Source of the DNA: Caprella mutica
Lineage: Eukaryota; Arthropoda; Malacostraca; Amphipoda; Caprellidae
NCBI GenBank assembly: GCA_947561585.1
Contig: CANNZV010003221.1
Coordinates: forward strand, 1-64,000
Direction of reading: 5' to 3'
Length of the DNA stretch: 64,000 bases
Shown here: in pieces, positions 22,691 through 35,806 of the stretch
Layout: each line of letters opens with the position of its first letter
How positions within the stretch are numbered: position 1 is the stretch's first letter
Translations under genes and position numbers: made by a program
The notes under the pieces: generated by a model
Seen by the model: the letters and a program-made list of their open reading frames with translations, nothing else
What the model was told of the DNA's origin: nothing
Database searches by the model: none

Positions 22691-23194
22691 GCCTAGGGTT
22701 GCTCATAGGATTTCTTGAAAATTTTGTGGTAATAGGATATCCAACATGTATAGTTTCTGAGTGATGAGGAGTGGTGCGCTAACGCTCCATTCTGTACTGC
22801 CAGAGACAAAACTTTACTAGCTGCATCTATCTGTCCGTATGAGGGTCATTATCTTGCAAAACATTTCAGCTTCCACTAATTGTAAAATACTTATGGGAGT
22901 TTACCGGCAATGAAATATACATTTAAAATCTAAATATCGGTCTCTAGATATTAAATTTAGAATAACTACTTAATTAATCTGCTCGTAAGCGCACTTCAGA
23001 TAAATTTAATAATATATAATAAATATATATATTTGATAGTGTTACATTAATTATCATATCCAATTATTAGTGATAGAAAAACATCTCTAATTATTCGATA
23101 TATGAATTATTGATAATTCAAAACACGTATTGAAGGGAGTTTCCAGATACAAATTCAATGCGGTAATGTGCATAAATTACATAGGTTCTTTTTA

Positions 23195-23285
23195 GTTTGT
23201 CTAACCTTAACAGACGTCACGTAGTTTGACGTCAGAATGACCTGTTTGGTGAGGTATATATTGGCCGATGCTGTGGTTCAGTCAT
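23195..23285 (+). promoter_or_regulatory. Core promoter of His/Gly gene copy 2
   Basis: CRE palindrome TGACGTCA at 23227-23234, TATATA at 23255-23260 and a TCAGTC initiator near 23278, in the same order and spacing as copy 1. Confidence 0.7.
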
Positions 23286-23314
23286 CACAATTCGTTTGAC
23301 TTCAACATAACAAC

Positions 23315-24359
23315 ATGTCTCGTGTCGCTCTGGTGAGTAGAGCAAAATAATTCATCTGGTCTTTTATTTGACAATTATATTCACTGATAACGACCAGTTT
23401 GTGGTTATTACGACCAAAAAAGATGATTTTCGACGAAAACATCATAATTTTTCTATGATAAATTTTTTTCTAAAAAATAATAATTCTATAAAAAAAATTA
23501 TATTCCTACATTACATTTTCCTATAAAAACTTGATTCTTAAATGAAATTAAAGTCACCCAAAAGAAATAATATCTACTTGATCTTGAATATTTCAGTACC
23601 AAAGTATTGGATTATATTATAATTTATTGTTTTAGTTAGATACTTTTACTATTATTTACACTTTCAAAGTTTACACTTTATTTAATGTTTTTTTTATGCA
23701 GATACTTATCTCTTCTTTTTCTTTTCACTTATTTAATTACTCATACAAAAGCTTTTACTTTATATGTACTCTCATTAAATAATATGCATGATAGTTAAAT
23801 GAATAACAAAGTCAATATTTATTATGTTTCATTTAATTTTCCATTACTAATCTTTCTTCAATGAATAATAGGACATGACATTGTATTAGATGACATGCCA
23901 TTTAAATATTATATTTTACCTAAATTATTAAAAATATTATTGTAACTTTTTTTTATTATACTTAACTGAGATTACTAAAATAATTATTGGTTTTTATATT
24001 ATACTATATCGAATTATTTTTAAAATATTGTTATTTTTTGTATAATATTTTACCGAAAAATTACTAAAAAATTATATTTTTTCTATTTGTTTCAGATCCT
24101 CCTCGTGGTTGTAGCCATGGCTTCCGTGGCTCTGTCAGCCCCCGCCCCTGAACCAGGTTACGGCCACCATGGTGGTTTCCATGGACACCACGGTGGACAC
24201 CATGGTGGTGGATATGGACATCATGGTGGACACCACGGTGGACACTTTGGAGGATTCGGACATCATGGTGGCCACCACGGACATGGTGGATATGGACATC
24301 ACGGACACCACGGTCACCATGGTGGTTTCGGCGGTTTCGGACATGGTTACCATGGTTAA
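23315..24359 (+). CDS. Secreted His/Gly-rich peptide, copy 2
   Basis: Exons 23315-23332 and 24096-24359; a 3'UTR exon starts at 24939 (donor at 24399). The 93-aa product differs from copy 1 by one signal-peptide residue (AMASVALS instead of AMVSVALS); the 73-residue mature part is identical. Coding differences in the mature part are synonymous (for example TTC to TTT and GGT to GGA near 24246). Intron 1 is about 760 bp, with no LINE. The function is unknown, as for copy 1. Confidence 0.85.
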
Positions 24360-25042
24360 GCGAATTGAAATGAACGAACGAATAAAATATTAAGAAAAGT
24401 AAGTATAATTAATAAGTTATGAAAATAATCGTGTAAGTTTTAACTAGTTTTGAGAAATTAAAAAATGAATGAAAATCATTTTAACTAAAAAAGTAAAATT
24501 TTATTCATGAAAATAAAATTTTATCTTAAAGAATTTTACGCATTAAATTAATTATGATAACAGTCTTATATTAATTCTGTAAATGAAATCATTAGTGATC
24601 TATGCACAACTAAACTAGTAAAAAGTAAATACCAAATTTCCGCTGGTTGATTACTTTTTTATCGACGATAAAAAACAGAATTAATTTATCATAAATTAAA
24701 ATAGATTGGAATCTCTCGTCGGACATATCCAACGCTAATGTACGAAATCAAGATATTTTACGATAAAATTATCACATTCGATTATAATAGAAAATTTTCT
24801 GATTATATTCTTTCCGACTGTGATACTTTTTAATCAAGTATTTAAATATAAATAACTAATGGATAACAGTTTTTAATTTCCAAATTAAATCTTAATAACT
24901 TATAAAAAAATTAATGCAACAAATTATTTTCTTTTCAGAAACGAACAACGAACGAACAACGAAACGAACTTAATTTATTTTATAATTTATGAAAAAAATG
25001 AAAAGCTTTTAATACAGTGTTATTATTTTCCATTCTTCATAT

Positions 25043-28000
25043 CATCACCCTGTATAATAATATACAGTGTTTATTAATCACGAAAAATGTCACGCTTTAA
25101 CATTTAATATACGATTTAATTCCTTGACCAAAATAATTGTCGGAATAACAGAAATTCGGATAACAAATTAAATCTTGTAATAAAAATTCTGCTAATATAA
25201 AATCCGAAAATTACCCAAAAACCTGAGATTACAAAAATCTGGGATAACCAAAAAAATCTGAGATTAAAAAAAAATCCGACAGTAGGTTTAAAAAATCTGA
25301 GAAAAAACAGGATTACAAAAAAATCCTTGTTACAAAAAAATCTGGGATTACCAAATATTTATTTAAAAATTCAGATTATGTAAAAAAATATTCCATTATT
25401 ATTAACGGGAAATAAACTAAAGAAATCTTGTGAACCGAAAAACAGAAAAATAACAAATCTGGTAACAAGAAAAATCAGATAACAAAGAAATCCTATTTTT
25501 TTAATCCAAGATGATTTTAAAATTAATCAAAAAATTCATTGTCAGTCATTTTTGTTGGTAAACTCACTTGTCTCCAATAATGAATGAAGGAAAATCAGAC
25601 AGAAACTATATTGTACAAAATGTTATTTCAATTAATATAATATTACATGACAATGTGGGGAAGCAATAATTATGGCAATTGTCCATTTCAAACCACATAA
25701 TAATATTTCTTAAAATGCATGTAAATATCCGCTATAAAATTCCGTAAACTAATTACATTATATACATTTTAGGGTAGGGAAAAATGTAATAAGTTATTAT
25801 TTTATTATTTAAATATGTATATTGTGACAAAACAGAGAAAATTCGTATCCATGATACATGCAGGTATCATGGATACGAATTATTATAACGAGTTGAATTA
25901 TATTTTTTCCAATGTTCCTTCAACATTGAATATATTTTAATTCTCTTATTGTAATGTTATATTTTTAATAATAACACAATGAATAGTTTATACGGTATTT
26001 AATTTAACTTTATGTCATTATTTGATGAAGTTTTCTATGTGAAAAAAAGAGTCATTAATTTTCACTTTGCTGGTAATTCGGTGATTTTGAAGAAGTTTCC
26101 ATTCTATTTTTTGTTGCCTATAGAAAATTATGAACAATTTGTTAAAATATTATTAAACGAACTTAGGATTGGTATATTTTTAGCATAATTGAATACCTAA
26201 CACAGGCGCGTATACAAGGGGGGGGGGCATTTGGGGCAGATGCCCCCCCCTTGAGGTCTGAACTTTTTAAAAATAAATCTACGGATTATCAAAAAATATA
26301 CGGATTAATCCTCCAAATTGAAGAAATATGTCAATTATTTGATTATTTTTAATTGCTTTTGACATGCTTGAACACTGTATTCTATCAAAATCGTCATTTT
26401 TAAATTGCGAAATGGGAGAAATTAAATTGCTTCAAGTCGTATTATGTATAAGCCATTTTGTCCATAGAGTGGAGTTCTATCACCCTATTAATATTAGCAT
26501 TGTTCTTCAATTTAAAAATGTTTTTGAATTTGAGAAGAAATGCATCGTCCTTTACTCTGTAGTTTGCCAAAACACCTTCTTCTTCAACAGTATGTTGAAA
26601 ATTCATGCTTCACTCCATGACAAGTGGAAGGGTGGCTAAATCTTACCACTAGAACAAGTTCACAAGAGTTCGTGGTCTATTCAATGAAACTGGTTCTATT
26701 CACAAGAAAAAGCAAATGAAAACAAAACCAAAAAAATCACAAACTGCGATTCAGGAGGTGAAGAGTTTCTTTGAAGAAACCACTAGTTTTTCTCACAGAA
26801 TAGCTTTTCAGCATATTTCATCAACACCAAAACCACGTGGTGGAGGATCGTCATACATTCATTTAGTTTCCGTTTTTATCAATGAACTTCAGTTTGACCA
26901 TTAACGAAAACCACATAAATAGCGGTTTTGTAAGTGGATTTTGCAGCAACTATCCAACATTGCCAATTGAATCGTTTGGAGAGACGAGAAGTTAATTTGC
27001 CTCCATCAAAAACACATCAAAAAAATACGAATGAAAATCCTCGAAATATCTGGAAAACAAATGATGCTAAGGTAATGATCTTCGTTGCAATTATTAATGG
27101 AATGGATCCAATTGTTCAAGCATTCCTTAACGAATATGGTAACTTATAATGTGCTCTAGCACATTATTTGGCCCAGCCTGCAACTTCTTCACTTTGGTGG
27201 ATGCAAGCCCACATTGCACAAATGCAGCTCTAGAATTTTCAAGGAAGAGTTTCGAGGTCGAGTTATAAGCAGAAGTACTGAAATAAAATTCCTGATCAGC
27301 ACACAGTCCAAATCTCAACTCTTTGGACTTTCGCATATGGGCTGCTGCACAAACTCGAGTTTACAAATAAGAAAAAACAGATCCCAATGAGTCTCGTATA
27401 CAATATGCTCAAATCTCTGCTCAAAAATATAACAATAAGACTCTCAAGAAAGTATGCAAGAATGTTCTGAAGCGTGCATCGTTCTGTCTTCACATCAGAG
27501 GGTGTCATTTTTCTTTTCCTTCAAAGTGATACATCTATAATGGTATTTGACTTATTTTTGAGTGCTTCTAATTCCCAATTAAAAAATTACGTTATCTGAT
27601 GAAGCACAGTGTAGCAGTATGGTTTTGATTATTTTTGTTACAGCCAATGATTGAATATTGTGATTAAATTAATAACTATCAGTCTATTAGACTTGATATA
27701 CAGCTTGTGGACTATAGTCACTATACAATACATCCACTGACACACTGTATTCCATCAGAAACGATCTTTTTAAATTGCGAATTAGAAGCACTTTTAATGC
27801 ATCAATTGTCATCATAGATACACCACATTGATGGAAAAGAAAGTATTATTATTAAACATTTATTGTCATATATATATGACTCTATCATTTGAACCACATC
27901 TCCTGTGGCCCTACAGAAATTGTTGAAAATGACCTCCTCCAGCCTGAAGACAGAACGAAGCATCCTTCGAAACATTCTTTCAAATTTCTTAGGGGTCTCC

Positions 28001-31000
28001 GGGTTATACCTTTCAGCGAAACTTAAAACAGTTTGTATAAGAGACACAATGGAATATTCTTTTTCATATATAAACTCGAGTTTGTGCAGCAGCCAAGAAT
28101 AGAAAATTCAAAGGGTTGTGATATTGATTGTGTGCTAGCCAGGAATTTTCCTTTCTTGGTGAGTATGTGGTGGAGCGCTGTCTTGCATCCACTAAAGTGA
28201 AGAACGAGATGCAGAATGAGCCAAATAAGGGGTGCTAGTTTGGTATGTGATCTGATCATTTTTATTTTAATAATTATGGCAATTTTTCTTTTTAAGAAAC
28301 TATGATACAAAACAAACAATATAGACGAGATAATATTGTCACAATGCATAAAAAGTTAAAAAAATACATATATTAATTGCTTATTTTTACTTTATCTTCA
28401 TATAAGTTTAGTAGGATGTAGTTTATCTAACGATATTTTCTTGAAGTATTTCCACAAAAAGACTTTTTGCATATGTAAATGGTATATTATTATTTAAGGA
28501 AATATAATACTATATATATTTGGTATCTCGTATTCCTGTTTGTATCTTTTATATTTGCTAATAAATTCTAAATAGATTGCATTCCAAACCAGTAAATGAT
28601 GATCAGATCACAATGTCCTGTAGGCTGTAGCAATCTGAGATATGAAACACCATTAACCGATGACAAGTTGTCATCATCATCAAGGAATGCATGAAAGATT
28701 ATATCCATTCAATTAATAATGGCAACAAAGATATTACCTTAGCATCATACCTATCATTTATTCCGTTGATATTTCAGAGATTTTCATTAGTGTACTTGAA
28801 GATCCTCCACAATGGAGTTGCGGACTCTGGAGGATCTGCTGAGAAACTGGGGGTTCTGGGGGGTTCTTCTTAGAAACTCTTCACCTCCTGAATCACTGAT
28901 TCCGTTCTTTTTGGTTTTGTTATCATTTGCTTTTCTTGTGAATAGATCCAGTTTCAATGAATAGACCACGAACTCTTGTGAACTTTTTCATGTGGTAAGA
29001 TTTAGCCGCATTTGCACTTGTCATGGAGTGAAGCATGAATTTTCGACATACTATTAAAGAAGAAGGTGTTTTGGCAAACTACAGAGTACAGGACGATGCA
29101 TTTCTTCTCAAATTCAAAAACAGTTTTAAGGTTTAAGAAAAATGCTAATATTAATAGGATAAAATCCATTCTTTATACTTTATGAACATAATGACGTCCT
29201 CCCATTTCGCAATTAAAAAAAATGACGCTTCTGACGGAACACAGTGTAAGCATGTTCAAAGCAATTAAAATAATCAAATAACTGACCAGTCAGAGGAATT
29301 ATCCGTAGATTTTTTTCAGCAACGTTAATTTTTTGGAAAAGTGCCCCCCCTTGACCGAATCCTAGATACGCCCCTGACCTAACAATATAATATTAACCTA
29401 TATAAGATTTAATCCATTGAATAAAATGTACGTGCAAGATGCTTCCTAGTAACTTGCTAAGTAAAGAGTAGCCTCTTCATGAACTCAACTGTTGGTTATA
29501 CACCAAGCGAATTTATTTCCACCAGGAGATATCTAAAATCAAGTAAAGAGTGAGCTATTCTTTCGAGAATCAGTTAGTTCTCATTGGAATTAAGAATAAA
29601 ATTGGAGACAGCCAACGGGAGATTTGAGGACAAATAGAGTTGGCCAAAATTAGAGGAGGCGGTATCTTACAGGAATATAGGAGGAGATTAGGAAACAACT
29701 TATAGTATACAGGGTAACCCACATAAAAGTGTGGGTCGATTCCACCAAGGGATATCTAAAATATATATAATAGCCCTCACCGATATATCAGGTATCGAAT
29801 GTTTCTGGGAGGGTTCAAAAACTGCGACTAAGTAATATTTCTTCCTGACTGTCATACATTTTCTGATGAATACCAAAAACTTTGGTTATAAGTACAATAT
29901 CGCATTATAATGCTATTTCTTTCAGAATTACAAAAATAATTAACTTCAAATAACAATTTGATCTGAAGATTTTACACCGACATATAATTATTATTCAACA
30001 TAATTCTATCGGGAATAGGAATTGATAGTCTACATTGGGAATCTATAATAATATTACCATGTAGGTAAGATTCGAATACCTCCCCCACCCCTCCTAACTA
30101 CATTTAAGTTTTAATCTTGTCGAAAAATCATGGATTATGAGGTCGAAAAATATTCCGGATTAATTTTCCGGTAACCAACTGTTTTGCAAAGATATAACAT
30201 ATATCTTAATTCAATATATCTTCTAATAAAATTTCTAATTATAAATATTGAAAATGCTCATCAAAAACTTTATTCATATTTATTCAAGTTGTTTAATGGA
30301 AATATAATAAAAACTTTTTTTACGTTTTAATATCTCGTTTCTGACACTTATAAAAAACAATCAAGAAAATCAATATTATGATTGACAATAGGTAATATTT
30401 ATGGTACTAGAATAATCAGTTATTTTTATAATATAGTAATAAGTAATGTTTATATAGTAATATTCAATGTTTGTAGTAATAGATAATAATTATATTAATA
30501 GTAATATAATTGAGTTAAAGTTTGTAAAAGAAAGAAGTGTTATTAAAACTATATAAATTGTATAAAATCATAGTACAAGCCCAATACATTCAAAGCATAT
30601 TTCACCTACCATGCATAGCAAATTTGGGTCATCGTTCAGCGATAATCGTGTAGCAATAAGAATACATTGAAATATTGCTCAGCGATAATCGCTTGTTGCA
30701 AAACAGCCCCGTAGGAATAGCATTGAAGTAGTGCTCAGCGATACACTGAGCGATGGTCGCTACAATCGCGATTGCTGAGCGATGGTCGCTACAATTGCTG
30801 CCTGCAAAACGTACCTTAAAGGTACGTTTTGTGTTCAGCGATTGTTGCGATCATCGTTCAGTGATAATCGCATAGAAACAAGAATAACATTGAATAGTGC
30901 TCAGTGATAATAACTTGGCGATGATCGCAGAAATGACTGCATGCAAAATGTACCTTACGGGAAGTGCTCATCCCATGTAGTATAGAGCCTAGGGTTGCTC

Positions 31001-31460
31001 ATAGGATTTCTTGAAAATTTTGTGGTAATAGGCTATCCAACATGTATAGTTTCTGAGTGATGAGGAGTGGTGCGCTAACGCTCCATTCTGTACTGCCAGA
31101 GACAAAACTTTACTAGCTGCATCTATCTGTCCGTATGAGGGTCATTATCTTGCAAAACATTTCAGCTTCCACTAATTTTAAAATACTTATGGGAGTTTAC
31201 CGGCAATGAAATATACATTTACAATCTAAATATTGGTCTCTAGATATTAAATTTAGAATAACTATTTAATTAACCTGCTAGATAAATTTAATAATATATA
31301 ATAAATATATATATGATAGTGTTACATTAATTATCATATCCAATTATTAGTGATAGAAAAACATCTCTATTTATTCGATATATGAATTATTGATAATTCA
31401 AAACACGTATTGAAGGGAGTTTCCAGATACAGATTCAATGCGTTAATGTGCAATAAATTA
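25043..31460. repeat. Spacer of tandem unit 2
   Basis: Near-identical copy of 16683-23177. It contains the second palindromic composite transposon, the hairpin at 25841-25880 and the palindrome-rich patch at about 30620-30980. It lacks a ~70-bp segment found in spacer 1 (junction near 27509). No independent gene. Confidence 0.85.
26203..29376. mobile_element. Palindromic composite transposon with hAT-type ends, spacer 2
   Basis: Same ends as the element at 17841 and the same 8-bp flanks ACCTAACA (26195-26202, 29377-29384). The shared flanks show it was copied with the spacer, not inserted twice. It is 3174 bp against 3243 bp in spacer 1. The minus-strand arm keeps the QDSAPPHT motif that spacer 1 has lost. 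Confidence 0.8.
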
Positions 31461-31469
31461 CATAGGTTC

Positions 31470-31566
31470 TTTTTAGTTTGTCTAACCTTAACAGACGTCA
31501 CGTAGTTTGACGTCAGAATGACCTGTTCGGTGAGGTATATATTGGCCGATGCTGTGGTTCAGTCAT
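31470..31566 (+). promoter_or_regulatory. Core promoter of His/Gly gene copy 3
   Basis: CRE palindrome TGACGTCA at 31508-31515, TATATA at 31536-31541 and a TCAGTC initiator near 31559. The block stays nearly identical to copies 1 and 2 although intron 1 downstream does not. Confidence 0.7.
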
Positions 31567-31595
31567 CACAATTCGTTTGACTTCAACATAACAAC

Positions 31596-32602
31596 ATGTC
31601 TCGTGTCGCTCTGGTGAGTAAAGCAAAATAATTCAACTGATCTATTATTTGGCAATTAAATTCACTGATAACGACCAGTTTGTAGTTATTACAACCAAAA
31701 AAGTAGTTTTCCATAGATAATTTTTGTTTTTCAATGAAAAGGAATCTATATAATTGATTTTGGCAATTCTTTAAACTTTTTAGTTAATTTAAAATATAAC
31801 TAAAATAGACAAAATAATGAAGTGCGTAAATTTAACAAAATAATGGAATTTTTAGAGCAAGTTAACGTAACACAAAAGTGTTAATATTATTAACGTGAAC
31901 TTTAATATTTCAGTATCAAAGTGATTGGTTTTATTCTAATTTTATGTGTTATTTATTACTATGAAATATTGATAACACTTTCATAGTTCGATAAATGTAT
32001 ATTTTTATGTATTAAGTTATCTCTTCCTTCACCTTCCATTTACCTTAATTTATTTAATTACTCATGAAAAAGTTTTGATTTTATTTACACTTTCTGTAGA
32101 AAAATATGTATATAGAAATGAATAACTAATTTAATATTGAATATTTTTTCACTTATCTTTCCATTCTTTGATTTAATTAACACTAAACTTTCTTCAACAT
32201 AATATTAGATGATACTCCATAAAAATATAAAATGTTATTGTTTATATTATAGATTAACGAAATTACTAAAAAAAGGTGCTATTTTTTTATATATATACAA
32301 TTTGCCGAAAAATTACAAGAGAGAATGTTAGAATTTTTTTTTTTCAGATTATCCTCGTGGTTGTAGCCATGGTTGCTGTGGTTCTTTCAGCTCCTGCCCC
32401 TGAACCAGGCTACGGCCACCATGGTGGTTTCCATGGACACCACGGTGGACACCATGGTGGTGGATATGGACATCATGGTGGACATCACGGTGGTCACTTC
32501 GGGGGATTCGGACATCATGGTGGCCACCACGGACATGGTGGACATGGACATCACGGTCACCATGGTGGTTTCGGTGGTTTCGGACATGGGTACCATGGTT
32601 AA
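31596..32602 (+). CDS. Secreted His/Gly-rich peptide, copy 3 (diverged)
   Basis: Exons 31596-31613 and 32348-32602; a 3'UTR exon starts at 33142 (donor at 32642). The product is 90 aa. The signal peptide has several changes (IILVVVAMVAVVLS), the mature part lacks one GHH triplet and has one Tyr-to-His change near its end. Intron 1 matches copies 1 and 2 for only about 100 bp and then diverges, as does the sequence downstream of the last exon (from about 33240). This is the oldest-separated member of the array. Confidence 0.85.
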
Positions 32603-33249
32603 GCAAATTGAAATGAACGAACGAATTAAATATTAAGAAAAGTAAGTATAATTAATAATAAGTTATGAAAATAATCGTCTAAGTTTTAACTAGTTTTGAG
32701 AAATTAAAAATTGATTCATCAATATTAATAACACTAGTAGTTATTAAGAGAGATTAATTTTACAATGTAAAGTTTGATTCAAAAGATTTAATATTTTTCG
32801 TTGTCTAAAAATCTAAAACGATAATTTTCTCTTTGAAATTATGGTTTGTCTTAAATTAATTCAGTAAAACTAAAATTAGACATTTTCCAAAAAGTAAATA
32901 CAAATTGGAAATAATTATGATATTATGAACGATGATTATTATCGTTACAAATGGCAACGAATATCCAGTCGTAATTTATAATAAATTAAAAAATTTAGTC
33001 CATCGTCGGATATTTCTGATATTCTATAATCAAAAATTTGTTTATAAATCACTAATCGATAGATATCTAAAAACAATTATTTCGAAATCTATTTTAATAG
33101 CAACTATGAAATATTAATGAAACAATTTATTTTATTTTCAGAAACGAACAACGAACGAAAATCGAAACGAACTTAATTTATTATATAATTTATTAAAAAA
33201 TAAAAAATCATTAATACTGTGTTCTTGTTTTCCATTCATCTTATATTTA

Positions 33250-34010
33250 AAATAATCGCAAAGAGTATATCATATATTATTATACTACAGAGTATGGATT
33301 TTACGTCTGAATTGAATTAATTTCTTTTAAATAATTTCACATAATTTCATTAAAATTTGAATTCAAACAATAAACATGAAAAAGTTTGAACTAAATAGAA
33401 AATTAAGTCAAGATCATAAGCAGCGTTCACGCGACCAATATGTATTGACGGTATTTTTATTAACAATATTGGATATTGACAATATCGAGTTCGCACGACA
33501 ATAATGTACTGTCAATATTTTATTCATCACTAGTTGCTCTGACTCCCTAAGGAACAGCTTCTGTTGTGCTGAAATTAGGGACAAAAAAGTTTTGCACTGC
33601 GCTTATTGCTCAAATATTGATGAGATTTCTGAGCATTTTTGATTGCATCAATATTTTCATCAGTCAGACAATCAATATATTGATACAATTAGTAAATATT
33701 GTTAATTACCCTAAACATTGTTGTTAATTTGAACCGTCAAAGGGCTAGCTAACCTCTTTGCATCAGGTTTATCATTCTAATTACAGAACTTTTATGAATA
33801 GAACATAAAAAGAATATAAAGCATATTTAAGAGCATAAAAGAATATTTTTCCAGAGAATGTAAAGCAAATTTCAAAGAGAATATAGTCACAACCTTAGTC
33901 ATGACTTATGAATGCAGAAAAGCTACTCCGTGAATGCAGTCACCAATTAATGTAACGAAAAAGGGACACAATCATCGGTATATAATAATATTTACCGGTG
34001 ATAGTATACA
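33250..34010. other. Intergenic region with AT-rich repeats
   Basis: Unique-looking AT-rich sequence. Around 33420-33770 repeated words TATTGACGGTA, ATATTGACAATAT and TTCACGCGAC suggest an unassigned MITE. No reading frame is supported. Confidence 0.4.
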
Positions 34011-35185
34011 TACAGGGTGGCGCAAAAAAAAGGAAACTCATTTTCAAATTGGCTTATTTTATAAACTATTAAAGGTAGAAATTTTCTAAAAACATTGTTT
34101 TATTTCTTCTGCATCTATCTTGATAATCTGTTCAAAGTTACGATAAAAATTAAACATCCTGCAGCAAATTAAAAGAATGGAAATAAAAAGGGCTTGCGCG
34201 AGGACGAAAAACTCAAAAAAGTTCATATTAGGAATAATTCATTTCCATATGGTAGTAGCAAAAATTGAATCCTACTGTTTTTCATTCAATTAACATTTTG
34301 TTTATTAACTTTTTCATTCTAGGTAATACATATTTATCACTAACATCAATGTCTTCTACTAAAAGTGCATTTCTTTGCAGAAACGATTTTGCAAAATTTA
34401 GACGGTGCGGTAAATCAGTTCTAAGAGTCCGAGCCTTACATGCTTCTTAAAAAGATGATATCTAAAATCGTGTTTAACAATTCATTGAAATATCTGTTTA
34501 GTGATGTCTAATTCGTTCCTTTGATTGATATTTTTGGATTATTAATAAGCTGTTAATGAAAAATATTAATGTGTTCATTCTTTTCGCCTGCGACATGATC
34601 ACTTTTTGTTCAAATTGAAAGTGGTTTCTTCAGTTTTAAAATTACTAACATTTGTCAATATGGTTTTATAGTTGGTGGAAATCTTTCAAGAAAGAGATGA
34701 TTTTAATGAGGTTAAACCTGTTCTAAGCTATCAGTGCTTTAATAACTTGCCACCACAAGAATTCTTTGTTCTTTTGAAGGCTACATTTTGAGGGTTTCGA
34801 ATTGGAGATACAAATTAACAGGGAAATGATTTTATAAAGATATCAATTTTACCTCAAAAACCAACTTTCAAATGGTAATATTCTTTTATTTTATCTTATT
34901 TGTTACAAAAAACAGTAGAATTTAATTATTTTACATCCATTTAAAATGAATTAAGCCTTATGATTTTTTTTTCTAGTATATTTCGACCTCGCGCAAGCCC
35001 TTTTTATTTCCTTTTTTTTAATTTACTGCGGGAGGTTTAATTTTTGTCGTAACTTTTAACTGATTATCAAGATAGATGCAGAAAAAGTAAACGAATAAAA
35101 CTGTGTTCTAAATTTTTTTTAGCTTTGATAGTTTGTAAAATAAACCAATTTGAAAATGGGTTTCCTTTTTTAGCGCCACCCTTTA
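34011..35185. mobile_element. Palindromic non-autonomous mariner-like element, copy 2
   Basis: Starts TACAGGGTGGCGCAAAAAAA and ends TTTTTTAGCGCCACCCTTTA (last bases decayed). It matches the element at 4789-5967 along its length and has the same size (1175 against 1179 bp), but in the opposite orientation. GGGCTTGCGCGAGGACG and its inverse mark the arms. Non-coding. Confidence 0.8.
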
Positions 35186-35256
35186 TAATATATAATTAGG
35201 TTATTGAAAAAATAGAGAAAACCGAACTTATATTTAAGGTTGAAGATAGCAACACT

Positions 35257-35262
35257 TTTATT
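35257..35262 (-). terminator. Probable poly(A) signal of the chromodomain gene
   Basis: AATAAA on the minus strand, about 545 bases after the stop codon; I saw no other copy in that interval. Confidence 0.4.
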
Positions 35263-35806
35263 CTATATATATCAATTCACACGAGTCATATTAACCAATT
35301 TCAATATCCAAAACTAACTGTATTATTGGCATTATGTTAAAAGAAAACATAGAATATATTTAAAATAAACTACTAGTTGTTAAAAACTAAACTCAATAAT
35401 TTTAATAAGAGCAACTAGTAAACATAAAAATGTGTACCTTGCAGTTCTTAAAATAAAGATGCAGTCAGCCAGTAATACATGGCGAAGTATTAGTCTTAAA
35501 AATTAAAAAAGAAGATTCAAAACAGCCTTCAAGTTTACATTATACATCCTATCATTTAATTACAAATCTCATCAATTTCACTTAAAACTCAAATATCGAA
35601 ATTCCTACAAATTTGTACTTACAATACGCACGGGTTACATAAACTCTTTAGGCTAAGCCATTAAATTGTGACTGAACAAATTCACTCGATGATATAATAT
35701 CTAGAGATCTACACCGAGTCTAAAGTACCTACAGTTGCAGCCAAGATATTCTCAATAAAGCTAGAAAAAATACAACAAATAAAAAAGGTTCCGAATCAGA
35801 AGTCTA

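Larger units (their letters stand above)
16683..23177. repeat. Spacer of tandem unit 1
   Basis: This stretch is repeated almost base for base at 25043-31460. Differences I see are single bases, a ~70-bp segment present here at 19158-19230 but missing near 27509, and a 10-bp deletion here near 19881. The non-transposon parts (16740-17840, 21092-23177) show no gene: an ATCTGGGATTACAAAAA-type low-complexity block, two hairpin-rich patches and AT-rich sequence. Confidence 0.85.

Noticed and set aside
33420..33770. Repeated TATTGACGGTA/ATATTGACAATAT words suggesting a MITE
   Set aside because: I could not pair clear inverted ends or a target duplication, so it is described only as part of the intergenic region.
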